Source: Candidatus Eiseniibacteriota bacterium (lineage in GTDB: Bacteria; Eisenbacteria; RBG-16-71-46). From it: a DNA stretch of 63,750 nt. Numbering within the stretch: position 1 is the stretch's first letter; every line of letters starts with the position of its first letter. The stretch lies in the NCBI GenBank assembly GCA_025360715.1, contig JANYBS010000216.1, positions 1 to 63,750 on the forward strand, given 5' to 3'. The position numbers and the translations under genes were made by a program. This document shows positions 33,012-42,005 of the stretch, one piece after another. The notes under the pieces were generated by a model that did not search any database, had not been told where the DNA came from, and saw only the letters and a list, made by a program, of their open reading frames with translations.

Positions 33012-35729
33012 ATGCCAGTCCGCGACGCCTTGCCTGCAGTCCTTCGTGGTGAACTCGGCGCCGATCTGTCGCCCGAGTCTCGCGCGAGCCTTGAGACTCT
33101 GGCGCACGATGCGCAGACCGAGAAGAAGCTCAACTCGGTGCGCGATGAACTCGGTGGCCGCCTCAAGCAAGCCGACGCCCCGTGGGGTGTGTACTACCTG
33201 CTCGCGGCGGTCTGTGCGCTCAACGGCGAGGTCGAGCGCGCGCAGCAGACGCTGCTCGCAGTGGGCGAGAAGGTCGCCGCCAAGAAGAAGTGGGAGCCAC
33301 TCGCGGCCATCGCCGAGCGCTCGCTCGGCCTCATGAGCACGCAGGCCGCCGCGCGGCTGCTGGTGCAGGCACACGAGGGCCTGGGCAAGGACCCTGACCG
33401 CATCGACGCGCTCTCGCGCGCGTGGGCGATCGTGCCCGACGACCTGGAGCTGGCGCTGCTGCTGGCCAAGCGCCTGGGCGATGCCAAGCAGGACGACGAC
33501 CGCCGCGCATTGCTGGCGGAACTGGCCCCGCGCTTCGCCGAAGAAGCCCGCTACAAGGACTTGGATACGGCGTCTCTCGAGTTCGTCGACGCCGACGATT
33601 ACGACGGCTTGGTGCAGGTCGGCGCGACACTGCCGGTCATCGCGACCGCCGGCGCGCTCAAAGAAGCCAAGAACCTCGCCGAGATCATCGCCCAGGGTCT
33701 TACCAAAGGCGCCCGTGCCGGCGAAGTGCTCGACGCGCTGCGCAGGACGATCGAGATCGCCGGCGGCGCCAAGGGCGAAGAAGCCGCGGAGCCGTTCCGC
33801 GAGGCCATCACCGCGGCGCTCAAGCAGGGTCCCGGCCGCACGGTGCCCGACGTGGACTCGGCAGCGGTGCAGAGCGGCCTCGAGGACACCGATACGCCGC
33901 TGGCAAAGGCCATCGAGCAGTTCGACGCGATCGCGGCGCTCGCGCCCGGCCGCGGCGTGCTGCATGACGGCTTCGGCCCGGGCCGCATCGTGTCGAACGA
34001 TACCGAGACCGTGGTGATCGACTTCGCCAAGGGTAAGGGTCACAAGATGCCGTACGCGGCCGCGCGCCGCACGCTCTCGCCCGTGGCCGAAGACGATCTG
34101 CGGTTGCTGCGCTTCACCGACCCCGCCGAAGTGAAGCGGCTCATGAGCGACGAGCAGGCGACGATGGTGATCGGCGCGCTCAAGGTGCTGGGTGGCCAGG
34201 CCGATGCGGCGCGGCTCAAGGTGTTCTTGATCGGCGCCGACCTGGTGCCCGCCAAGGACTGGACGGTGTTCTGGCGCAAGGCGCGGCAGGCGTGCGAGAA
34301 GGACATGCGCATCGACCACTCGCGCGCGTTCGAACAGCACTACAAGCTGGCGCCCGAGGGCCAGACGACCAAGGCCGCCGCCGACCACGCGCCGCTGCCG
34401 CCATTCGAAGTGCGCAAACCGGCGCGCTACAACCTGGGCGTGATCAAGAAGTTCCTCGCGCAGCACCCGCAGCTCGAAGAGCCGCTCAAGGGCCGTTTTG
34501 GCCGCTTCATCCAGCGGACTATGCTCGAGGATGAAGGCGAGCGTCAGGATCGTGCGCGCGGTGGGCTGTACTTCGCGCGCTGGTATCCCGAGCGCCGCGC
34601 CGAGTGGATCCACACGCTGCGCCAGCTCTGGCAGCAGGGCCTGTCGATCTCGGACCTTGCCACCGAAGACGAGCAGATGCAGTTGCTCGCGGACTCGCGC
34701 GAAGCCGGCGTGGAGGCCGAGGCCATCCTCTCGGCGCTCGATTCGCGTTTTGCCGCAGTGCGCGAAGTGGCCGAGAAGGATCGCGCGGGCCTCAACGACG
34801 CCGGCCGCATGCAGCTGCGCCGCGCGTTGGTGGATCATGCCGTGCAGTACTCGGCGGCGCTCATGCGCCTGATCGAGGACGAGTTCCGCGCCGAGCCGCC
34901 GCCCGCCGATGCGTGGCGCATGTTCGTGGCAGCGCTGCAGCTGATCGAGGACAAGCCCAAGCCGTCGACCGGCGAGAAGATCCTGCGCTGGCTCGAAGAT
35001 GGCGGCGAGTTCGAACGCCTGCTCGCCAAGGTCGAGATCGGCGGCGAACTGCGGCTCAAGATCCGCGTGTTGCTGCGGCAGTGGCGATCGAGCGACCGCT
35101 ACCTGTTCCCGGCTCTCGACGCCGTGGCGCGTGTGGGCCTGGCCGACGAGAAGCAGTGGGTGCTCGACCATCGCCAGCGCCAGACCGACAAGCTGTTCAG
35201 CCAGGTGGGTGAACAAGCGGAAGATTTCGACATCCCGGTCATGACGCACGCGACGTACGAAAAGCTCAAGGCCGAGATGGAAGCCATGGAGCGCGAACTG
35301 CGCACCACGATCCCGCAGACGATCCAGCGGGCGCGCGAGCTGGGCGATCTTAAGGAGAACGCGGAATACCACTCTGCCAAGCAGAAGCAGGCGAACATGA
35401 ATAAGATGGTCTCGTCGCTGCAGATGCGACTGGGCCGCGCCCGCTTCGTGGAAGATGCCGATTTCCGCGAGGGCATCGTCGGTTTGGGCACCGAGGTGCA
35501 GCTCACGAGCGCCACCGGCGCATCGAGCTACTGGATCCTGGGCGACGGCGAACAGCACCTGGGCGACAACGTGGTCAGCTTCCAGGCGCCGATCGGCAAG
35601 GCGCTCGTCGGCCGCACCGTCGGCGACGAAGTGGACCTGGGCGAAGGCGAGAATCGCCGCACGTATCGCGTCCAGAGTGTGGCGCGCAAGCTGCCACCGG
35701 CGAGCAAGGAATCCACCGCGTCGCAGTGA
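33012..35729 (+). CDS. greA: GreA transcript-cleavage factor with large N-terminal extension
   Basis: 905 residues; the last 162 are a full GreA (coiled coil with GDLKENAEYH at its tip, D779, E782 and E785, then the FKBP-like domain with FQAPIGKALVGRTVGDEV). GreA enters the RNA polymerase secondary channel and stimulates cleavage of backtracked RNA. E. coli GreA is 158 residues. The first 740 residues are mainly helical; near 311-358, RGVLHDGFGPGRIV and VIDFAKGKGHKMPYAA resemble the Tudor/SH3-like module of UvrD/PcrA and CarD-type proteins. Chlamydial GreA also has a long extension. Tudor-like RNA polymerase contact is inference. Confidence 0.85.
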   Translation: MPVRDALPAVLRGELGADLSPESRASLETLAHDAQTEKKLNSVRDELGGRLKQADAPWGVYYLLAAVCALNGEVERAQQTLLAVGEKVAAKKKWEPLAAIAERSLGLMSTQAAARLLVQAHEGLGKDPDRIDALSRAWAIVPDDLELALLLAKRLGDAKQDDDRRALLAELAPRFAEEARYKDLDTASLEFVDADDYDGLVQVGATLPVIATAGALKEAKNLAEIIAQGLTKGARAGEVLDALRRTIEIAGGAKGEEAAEPFREAITAALKQGPGRTVPDVDSAAVQSGLEDTDTPLAKAIEQFDAIAALAPGRGVLHDGFGPGRIVSNDTETVVIDFAKGKGHKMPYAAARRTLSPVAEDDLRLLRFTDPAEVKRLMSDEQATMVIGALKVLGGQADAARLKVFLIGADLVPAKDWTVFWRKARQACEKDMRIDHSRAFEQHYKLAPEGQTTKAAADHAPLPPFEVRKPARYNLGVIKKFLAQHPQLEEPLKGRFGRFIQRTMLEDEGERQDRARGGLYFARWYPERRAEWIHTLRQLWQQGLSISDLATEDEQMQLLADSREAGVEAEAILSALDSRFAAVREVAEKDRAGLNDAGRMQLRRALVDHAVQYSAALMRLIEDEFRAEPPPADAWRMFVAALQLIEDKPKPSTGEKILRWLEDGGEFERLLAKVEIGGELRLKIRVLLRQWRSSDRYLFPALDAVARVGLADEKQWVLDHRQRQTDKLFSQVGEQAEDFDIPVMTHATYEKLKAEMEAMERELRTTIPQTIQRARELGDLKENAEYHSAKQKQANMNKMVSSLQMRLGRARFVEDADFREGIVGLGTEVQLTSATGASSYWILGDGEQHLGDNVVSFQAPIGKALVGRTVGDEVDLGEGENRRTYRVQSVARKLPPASKESTASQ

Positions 35730-35758
35730 TGTACGCCGAGACGTTCTGACGCATGCTC

Positions 35759-35796
35759 GCCGCGCCTCGCACCTGCGACGCGCGGCGAGATTTTTT
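35759..35796 (+). terminator. Intrinsic terminator of greA
   Basis: A GCCGCGC/GCGCGGC 7-bp stem with a 14-base loop is followed by GAGA and six T residues. It starts 30 nt after the greA stop. Confidence 0.75.
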
Positions 35797-35942
35797 CTGC
35801 ATTCGCGCGCCGTGGCACGCTGCCGCGTCGCGCTCATGCGCCGCGCTCGGACACTCAGGCGTGACGAAAGCGCGACCGTGTGAAACTCGCGCGCGCGCTC
35901 GTCAGCGGCATGTTTTATTTTCGCACCGCAGCGCAGAATCAC

Positions 35943-35971
35943 TTGCACTGCGCGTTTCGCACCCCTATGTT
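35943..35971 (+). promoter_or_regulatory. Candidate promoter for the B3/B4-domain gene
   Basis: TTGCAC and TATGTT are separated by 17 bp in an AT-richer stretch. This is about 310 nt before the ATG, so a long leader would result. Weak match only. Confidence 0.25.
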
Positions 35972-36278
35972 GCGAAGACGTTTCACCGCCCGCTGCGAAT
36001 CTTCTTGAGTAAAAATCGCAGTGGTCGCGCCGGTCCGATCGCCAGCGAGTGGCCCGCAAACGATCATGATTCACTTTCAGGACCCCGTACCGGCGGGCGG
36101 CGATGACAAGATGTTGGCCGCAAGACAGGAGCGCTTCGCAGCGATCCTGGTATTGAGGTCGGAAAGGGAATTCCCGCCGCCCGCTTTTCGTTCGTCCCTC
36201 TTCTGTTGCAAGAGGGTCCTCACCGCAGTGCTGCTTCACAAGGTCGCGTACGCCACGCGCGATCGGAGGTCCCGGCCG

Positions 36279-36962
36279 ATGCCACTCACGCGCACCAGCG
36301 GCCTGTCGTTCGAGGTCGACGACTCGCTTCGCGGTGTCGTCACGCTGGGCTGGCTCGAAGCCGATGGCGTCACCGCCACACCGCTCCTCGCGGACTATCT
36401 CGCTGAGCGCGACGCCGTGCTGCAGGCATTCCAGACGCGCTATGCCGGCCGCCCGGCGGCCGATATCCCCGGCGTCTCCGAGAACCGCTCGATGTTCCAC
36501 CGCTTGGGCATCGACCCCACCAAAACGCGCCCATCGAGCGAAGCGCTGCTCCGCCGCGTCCTGCAGGGCAAGGGCTTGCCCACGATCCTGCCTGCCGTCG
36601 ACGTCTGCAACCTGGCGTCTCTCGAGCACCAGCTGCCGCTTGGACTGTACGATCGCGCCACCGTGAAGCAGGCGGTATTCGCGCGCTTGGGCCGCATGGG
36701 CGAAGGCTACGAAGGCATCCGCAAGAGCGTCGTCAATCTCAGCGGGCGGCCGTTGCTCGCCGATGATGAAGGGGCCTTTGGCGCGCCCACGAGCGATTCC
36801 GCACGCACGCAGGTGGGGGAATCCACCACCTCGCTACTGACCGTGGTCTATTGCCCCAACGATCGTCCGGGCGAGCATCTTTCCGCCCTGCTCGGGCGCA
36901 TCGCCGACCTCCTCGCGCGCTACTGCACGGCCACGGTTCACCTCGTCCGCACGGTCCAGTAG
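36279..36962 (+). CDS. B3/B4 tRNA-binding-domain protein
   Basis: 227 residues from an ATG at 36279 with GGAGG upstream. It matches the free-standing B3/B4 family, the editing-domain fold of phenylalanyl-tRNA synthetase beta: HRLGIDPTKTRPSSEALLRRVL, LPTILPAVDVCNLASL and LPLGLYD. Solitary members may hydrolyse mischarged tRNA or be structural. The late part (SDSARTQVGESTTSLLTVVYCP) is the usual conserved end where a mismatch-editing pocket would be. Monocistronic by spacing. Confidence 0.85.
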   Translation: MPLTRTSGLSFEVDDSLRGVVTLGWLEADGVTATPLLADYLAERDAVLQAFQTRYAGRPAADIPGVSENRSMFHRLGIDPTKTRPSSEALLRRVLQGKGLPTILPAVDVCNLASLEHQLPLGLYDRATVKQAVFARLGRMGEGYEGIRKSVVNLSGRPLLADDEGAFGAPTSDSARTQVGESTTSLLTVVYCPNDRPGEHLSALLGRIADLLARYCTATVHLVRTVQ

Positions 36963-37081
36963 GGCGCAAGTCCTTGCGGACAGCGGTCGATAACGATGGT
37001 GACGCTCCAACGCTCCCCGCTGGACGTTACCGAGCGCGGGCCTGTGCCGGCGCTTTAACTCTTCCGAGGAGGGATCCCCTC

Positions 37082-37630
37082 ATGAAACGGCTTCTGATCC
37101 TCGCTGTGGCGCTGCTCGCCCTGCACCTCGCCAGTCCGGTGAGTGTGGCACGGGCCGGCAGTGTCGGCTTGGGCCTGTACGGCGGCGAGAGCATCCCCGT
37201 GCTGCAGGACGACGTGGACAAGGGCACGATGTACGGCGTGCGCGTGCCGGTGAAGCTCGTGCCGCTCTTCATGCTCGAGCCGTTCTACGCATCGAGCAAG
37301 CTGGGCGAGAAGACGGTCGATATCGCCGGCCTCTCGTACACCCGCGACGGCTTCGACGAGACGTCATACGGGCTCAACGCCATGCTGTCGATGGGCGGCC
37401 CGGTGCAGTTCTACCCGTACGCAGGCATCGGCAGCACCAAGCTCAAGCGCACGGGCATCGAGTCCACGTTCACTTCGTACGATTTCGGCTTCGGCGTGGG
37501 CTTCCACGTGATCCCGAAGATCGAGCTGCACATCCGTGGCGAGCTGCAGGCTGTCGTCGATAACGGCGCCTCGCGCAAGTTCGGCAACGCCACGCTCGGT
37601 GTGTCCTACTCGCTGTTCAGCATGCCTTAA
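37082..37630 (+). CDS. Small outer-membrane beta-barrel protein
   Basis: 182 residues from an ATG at 37082 with GAGGAGGG upstream; the longer open frame is out of frame with any homology. A signal peptide ends at VARAG. About eight predicted strands with alternating residues and Gly/Tyr-rich turns (GLGLYGGES, YGLNAMLSMGG, YDFGFGVGFHV), ending in VSYSLFSMP, fit an OmpA/OmpW-sized barrel. It lies 14 nt before a lipoprotein gene, so the two are probably one operon. Confidence 0.75.
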   Translation: MKRLLILAVALLALHLASPVSVARAGSVGLGLYGGESIPVLQDDVDKGTMYGVRVPVKLVPLFMLEPFYASSKLGEKTVDIAGLSYTRDGFDETSYGLNAMLSMGGPVQFYPYAGIGSTKLKRTGIESTFTSYDFGFGVGFHVIPKIELHIRGELQAVVDNGASRKFGNATLGVSYSLFSMP

Positions 37631-37644
37631 GGGAGGGCGCACAC

Positions 37645-38199
37645 ATGCTCAAGAACCTTCGTCTCTGGCTGCCTGGTGTGATGCTCGCCGGCCTCATCTC
37701 GGCGGGCTGCTTTCTGGTCTCGGGCCAGTTCATCGTCACGTTCGACTTTGCATCGCACGGCTTCGACCCGCTCATCGTCGCGTCGCCGACCACGCTTGCG
37801 GGCGTGCCGGTGGACCTGAACCTGATCAGCGAATACAAGGACCACAAGGGTGACCTCAAGGACGTGGTCGATCTTGCGCTGCTCGGCAAGATGACCAATC
37901 TCACGGGCACGGCCACCGACGTCGAGGTGTGGATGGTCGCGAATCCCAGCGGCATCCTGACCACCGACACGGCGGTCCGCGCCGCGGGCGTCCGCGTGTG
38001 GGGCCCGCTCACGCTGCCGGCGAACGGCGCCGTGAGTATCAACTGGAACAAGTCCGCGACGCTGTTCAGCGGCCGCAAGGCGCTCATCGGCGAGATCAAG
38101 GGCGATGGCCGGTTCGACCTGTACGCGATCGGCAGCGGCGCGTACAACTTCCGCGTCGACAAGGGCGCGCTGGTCGCGGTGATCTCGGCGGGCAAGTAA
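37645..38199 (+). CDS. Lipoprotein of unknown function
   Basis: 184 residues. The N-terminus has a lipobox (LISAGC) at residues 18-23, so the mature protein starts with acylated Cys. The rest is beta-rich (VDLNLISEYKDHKGDLKDV, TDVEVWMVANPSG, FDLYAIGSGAYNF). No family is recognised. Partner of the preceding barrel by position. A GC-rich terminator follows. Confidence 0.7.
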   Translation: MLKNLRLWLPGVMLAGLISAGCFLVSGQFIVTFDFASHGFDPLIVASPTTLAGVPVDLNLISEYKDHKGDLKDVVDLALLGKMTNLTGTATDVEVWMVANPSGILTTDTAVRAAGVRVWGPLTLPANGAVSINWNKSATLFSGRKALIGEIKGDGRFDLYAIGSGAYNFRVDKGALVAVISAGK

Positions 38200-38238
38200 C
38201 GCGCATCGGTCTCGCGCCGTTGCATACGAAACACGACG

Positions 38239-38274
38239 CCGGGCCTCGCACACGCGGGGCTCGGCGGGCTTTTG
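38239..38274 (+). terminator. Intrinsic terminator
   Basis: A 12-bp stem with two G-T wobbles closes an ACAC loop, followed by GGGCTTTT. It follows the lipoprotein gene by 39 nt. Confidence 0.65.
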
Positions 38275-38293
38275 GGGGCAGCGTGCGAGCGGA

Positions 38294-38536
38294 TCAGTCC
38301 GTGCGGATGGCCGCCCCGCGCGCGATCACGCCCAGAGTGAGCACGTCGGCGCGGATGCCGGCGCGGAGAGCGAACCAGCGCACGGCTTCGTGGGCGGGCA
38401 ATGCCTCGCCGGCGAGATCGCTGCCCAGTCCCATGCATGGCTCGCACAAGTCGGCGCCGCGCAGACGCACATCGCCCACGGTGAACTCGCGGCCCACAAG
38501 GTCATTCAGGCGGACCCCGCTCACCACCACCGTCAT
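38294..38536 (-). pseudogene. Truncated MOSC-domain gene (C-terminal half)
   Basis: 80 codons from an ATG at 38536. GVRLNDLVGREFTVGDVRLRG, LCEPCMGL and LRAGIRADVLTLG match the second half of MOSC proteins, which bind a sulfur carried on a conserved Cys (here in CEPC) and serve molybdenum-cofactor and sulfur-transfer roles. A complete small MOSC protein is about 150 to 180 residues. The upstream frame has no MOSC sequence, so the first half is missing. Its ATG overlaps the stop of the decayed sigma gene. Expression of a stable fragment cannot be excluded. Confidence 0.65.
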
Positions 38537-39500
38537 GACGGCAAGCCTTTCGAATCGCTCGCTTCGCGACGTTGTGCGAGGAATGCCTGCGCCGCCCCGT
38601 CGGACGCCAGCGCGATGGCGCGATCGTACGCGAGGCGCGCTTCGGCGCCGCGCCCGCATCGTGACAGCAGTTCGGCGCGAGCGGCCCACCACGGCTGGTA
38701 TCGCTCCAATCTCGCATCTTGCGCGAGGGCCTCGAGGGCCGAAAGGCCCTCTTGTGCGCCGTGGGCTTCGGCCACCGCCACCGCGCGGTTGACCGCCACC
38801 ACGGGCGAGTCCGTGAGCGTGAGCAGCGCATCGTAGAGCGCGGCGATGGCCGGCCAGTCGGTGACGCCCGTCAGCCGCCGCGCCGCGTGCACGCTCTGCA
38901 CGGCAGCCTCCAGTTGGAAGCGGCCGATGCGCCCGGCCTGCGAGGCGGCGTAGAGCACCTGCTCGGCTTCGGCGATCGCCGCGGCGTCCCAGCGCGCGGG
39001 GTCCTGCGCGCCCAGGGGAACGAACGCGCCGGTGGTATCGCGCCGCGCGACCCGGCGCTTCGGACTCGCGCGGCGCGACATCCACGAGCACGCGCGAGCC
39101 ACACGGCCTCGTCGGCCAGCGCGCTCGCGGAGTCGAGCCAGTCGGTCGCATAGGCGGCGTACACGGCCTCGAGCACGCTCTCCAAGCGCTCGGGCACGTC
39201 TTCTCGGGCGGGCTCACGAAAGGGAATGCCAGCGTCGCGGATCTTGCGCTTGGTGCGCGCAGGTGAAGATCAGCCCCAAGCGGTGGTCGGGGAATTCATG
39301 CGAAGCGCGCTCGGGGCTCAGCATGGCTTCCAGCTCGGCGCGCACTTGTGCCGCCGTCGCCGCGCCCACGCCGTCGTGGCGCGCGCGATCGAGCAGCCGG
39401 CGACGCGCGGCCGTGAGCAGCCACGCTTCCGGGGAGGCCGGTGAGGGCTGCGCGTCGTACGAGCCGCGGCCCGGACGCGGGGCGCCCGGGCCGCAGTGGC
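38533..39500 (-). pseudogene. Decayed RNA polymerase sigma factor (ECF, SigJ/DUF6596-type)
   Basis: Pieces of one sigma factor lie in different frames. The first, starting about 39500 with SPASPEAWLLTAARRRLLDRARHDG and DHRLGLIFTCAH, is region 2 (DNA melting/-10). It is followed directly by KRKIRDAGIPFREP in another frame, so about 40 residues covering the region-4 helix-turn-helix are deleted near 39255. A third frame has VLVDVAPRESEAPG near 39090. The last (RRVARRDTTGAFVPLG to AQAFLAQRREASD) is the C-terminal TPR-like part. The start codon and N-terminus are missing too. Loss of region 4 alone should abolish function. Confidence 0.75.
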
Positions 39501-39509
39501 TGACTTGCC

Positions 39510-41912
39510 TCAGTGCGTGACGACGATGTGTTGCTGCAAGGTGCGGCCCGCAGCTTCCAACCGCGCGAAATAGAGTCCAACCGCCACGCCGTGCCCGCTC
39601 GCGTCCGTCAGGTCCCAGGCGATCGCATGCTCGCCCTCGGCAAGCGCGCCAGCCGTCCACTCGCGGACGACGCGGCCCGCGGTGTCCAGGATGATCACGC
39701 GCGCTCGTCCGGCACGGGGCAACGTGAAGCGCAGCGCAGTCGAGCGCACCGCGGGGTTCGGCGATGGCGACGCGAACGCCAACGCATGTGCGGGCGGAGC
39801 ATCCACGCCCAGCGTCCCGGTGGCCGTCCACGTCGCGACGGGCGACTCGTTTCCGTGCACATCGATGGCCGTCAACTTGTACGTGTAGGCCGAGCCGATC
39901 ATATCAGTATAGCCTGTGTCGGTGAGGCTCGCGATCAGCGTGATGTTGCTCGGAATGAATCCGGCATTGCTGCCGCGATAGAGCCGGTAGCCGGCCAGGT
40001 CGGCGTCGGTATTGCGGTTCCAGTGCAGGTGCGCGAGCGCGGCAACGTACTGCCCCGTGAAGGGCGCTGGCACCACGGGCGGGATGTTGTCGACGGAGTA
40101 GGAGGAGTCCGGCGTGGAGTCCCAGAAGGCGCTGCCGCTCGCGCTTTCCGCTTCGACGCGCACGCTTGTGCGCGCGTTCGATGCCGCCATCGAATCCTGC
40201 GTGGTGGGAACGACAGCGCTGTAGCCTGCGTACGCCCGGGCCGGCGTGTCGGAGACGAACTCCCAATAGACCACGTTCGCGCCGGTGCGCTCGGCACGCA
40301 CCAACCGCTTCGACGTCGCTGAGCGAGCCTCGCCTGGGCCGATCACGCTCGCGCCGGCCGGCGCCGAAGCGGGCGAGCCAGGAATACGGCGCCACACCGA
40401 GTAGCGCGCGATCGGATAGTTCGGGGACGCGTCCAGGTCGCTGGCCGTCCACTGCACGGAGATGTGACCGCCCTGATCGTTCGGGACGTCGGCGGTCTTG
40501 GTGATGTGCGGCGAGGCGTCACCGAGGGCTCCGAAGCGGTCCACGTGCGTCGCGTAGATGTGGAACGTTCCGGAACGGGCGTCCGACCACGCCAGGACGG
40601 CGCCCCCGGCGCCATCCGAGACTGGCACCGGTGCATTCTTGCTTCCGGTGAACGCGCTCGCCGTGAGAACAGCGTTGCCGGAGTTCCAAAGGGCGTTGCC
40701 ATTGCCGTCGTATGCCTGGGTGAACGGGTTCCCATTCAGCAGCGACGGGGTGGTCACTACGACCACGCTCCCATCGGGCTCTGGCGCCATGAGCGGCAGG
40801 TATCCCGGGATCTGGGCCGAACTCGTGATCGTGGTCCCGTTGGCGTTCGGGTGTATGAGGCCGCTGGAGTCGAAATGATGCAGGTAATAGGGAAACCCTC
40901 CACCGCTGATCTGTGACGACACCCAAGCGCCGCCCTGATTGTCCGTGACCATCGCCTTGGGGTTGAATCCGTTGGGCGAACTGATGTAGCCACGAAACGC
41001 ACCCGAGCTGGTCAGGTACATCGTCTCCACCAGGGTCTGGCCGGCCGTCATTGCCGAAGCGACGATCGCGCCACCCGATCCATCCGCGATCACGTGCGGA
41101 TTGAAATGGTCGTTGGAGAAGTCCGGGATCTGCTCGCCCTTGAGCGGGTCGCCCCAGGAACGCGCACCTGTTGGTCCCAGCAACTGCGCCCAGATGGTGC
41201 CGGAATTCAAGCCATCCACATTCCGAAAGACGATGACCGCATTGCCCGCGCCATCCGCTGCGATATCCGGCTGGTTCTGAATAAGGCCCTGCGCATTGAT
41301 GACGATCCCGTTCGCTTGGGATCCCGGAGCGAATGCGCCCGCGGGCAGCACGCGTGTGGCGTAGATGTCGTAGTCCGGTGTGGAGTCATACGTGTACACC
41401 CAGGCCAGATACAGGCCGCCCGCGCCATCGGTGCATGCGACCGGCGATGTCTGGTCATTCGCGTTCGTCGTCACGGCGAGGCCCGTGGCCGGCCAACCGC
41501 CCGCGACCAAGCCGTTCGACAGGATGCGCTGCGCGAAGATGTCGTAATTAGCGGCGCGGTTGTCGGCCCACACGACATAGAGATCGCCGGCGTTGCCCGC
41601 GACGACGCTCAGGGAGGTGCGCGTGTTGGCGGCTCCAACGCACACCGGGGTGCCGTTCACCGCCCATCCCGGAGCGAGTGTGCCGTTGGCCATCACGTGC
41701 GCTGCGTAGATGTCGGTGCCGCCATTGCGTGTGTCGAGCCAGGCGACGAACGCACCGCCGGCATTGTCGGTCGTGCTGGCGACCGCGGTCTGGTTGCCCG
41801 TCGCCGTGCAGAGCGGGAGTGCGCCAGACGGCGATGTGGGCCAAGCGGCGTAGGCGGGGGCGGCGAGCAGAAGCGCGTGCGCAAGAAGCAGCGCGAGGAG
41901 TCGGCCGAACAT
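39510..41912 (-). CDS. Secreted WxDxR-repeat protein with FnIII-like and FlgD/Ig-like tail
   Basis: 800 residues from an ATG at 41912 with GGGAGA upstream. A signal peptide ends at AYAAW. Repeats of about 55 residues follow, each with GG(A/L)xxAW and DIYAxxV (GGAFVAWLDTRNGG, DLYVVWADNRAANYDIFAQ, GGAVLAWSDARSGTFHIYA), predicted as propeller blades. An FnIII-like part (PIARYSVWRRIPGS, HLHWNRNTDADLAGYRLYRG) precedes the tail SPNPAVRSTALRFTLPRAG, ARVIILDTAGRVV and GLYFARLEAAG, a FlgD-type Ig domain. It shares its repeats with the protein at the right edge. Function unknown. Confidence 0.75.
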   Translation of the reverse strand: MFGRLLALLLAHALLLAAPAYAAWPTSPSGALPLCTATGNQTAVASTTDNAGGAFVAWLDTRNGGTDIYAAHVMANGTLAPGWAVNGTPVCVGAANTRTSLSVVAGNAGDLYVVWADNRAANYDIFAQRILSNGLVAGGWPATGLAVTTNANDQTSPVACTDGAGGLYLAWVYTYDSTPDYDIYATRVLPAGAFAPGSQANGIVINAQGLIQNQPDIAADGAGNAVIVFRNVDGLNSGTIWAQLLGPTGARSWGDPLKGEQIPDFSNDHFNPHVIADGSGGAIVASAMTAGQTLVETMYLTSSGAFRGYISSPNGFNPKAMVTDNQGGAWVSSQISGGGFPYYLHHFDSSGLIHPNANGTTITSSAQIPGYLPLMAPEPDGSVVVVTTPSLLNGNPFTQAYDGNGNALWNSGNAVLTASAFTGSKNAPVPVSDGAGGAVLAWSDARSGTFHIYATHVDRFGALGDASPHITKTADVPNDQGGHISVQWTASDLDASPNYPIARYSVWRRIPGSPASAPAGASVIGPGEARSATSKRLVRAERTGANVVYWEFVSDTPARAYAGYSAVVPTTQDSMAASNARTSVRVEAESASGSAFWDSTPDSSYSVDNIPPVVPAPFTGQYVAALAHLHWNRNTDADLAGYRLYRGSNAGFIPSNITLIASLTDTGYTDMIGSAYTYKLTAIDVHGNESPVATWTATGTLGVDAPPAHALAFASPSPNPAVRSTALRFTLPRAGRARVIILDTAGRVVREWTAGALAEGEHAIAWDLTDASGHGVAVGLYFARLEAAGRTLQQHIVVTH

Positions 41913-42005
41913 AGAGGTCTCCCGGGACGAAGCTGCGGTCGAAGGCGCGTGGGTGAGGAACAGCGTATCACGCGCGGGCCGAGGTCCAGTGGGGACTTTG
42001 CGCGC

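Larger units (their letters stand above)
35730..36278. other. Intergenic region after greA
   Basis: 549 bp. The first part holds an intrinsic terminator. From about 35880 to 36020 the sequence is AT-richer and should hold the promoter of the B3/B4 gene. Open frames here lack RBS and family resemblance. Confidence 0.4.
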
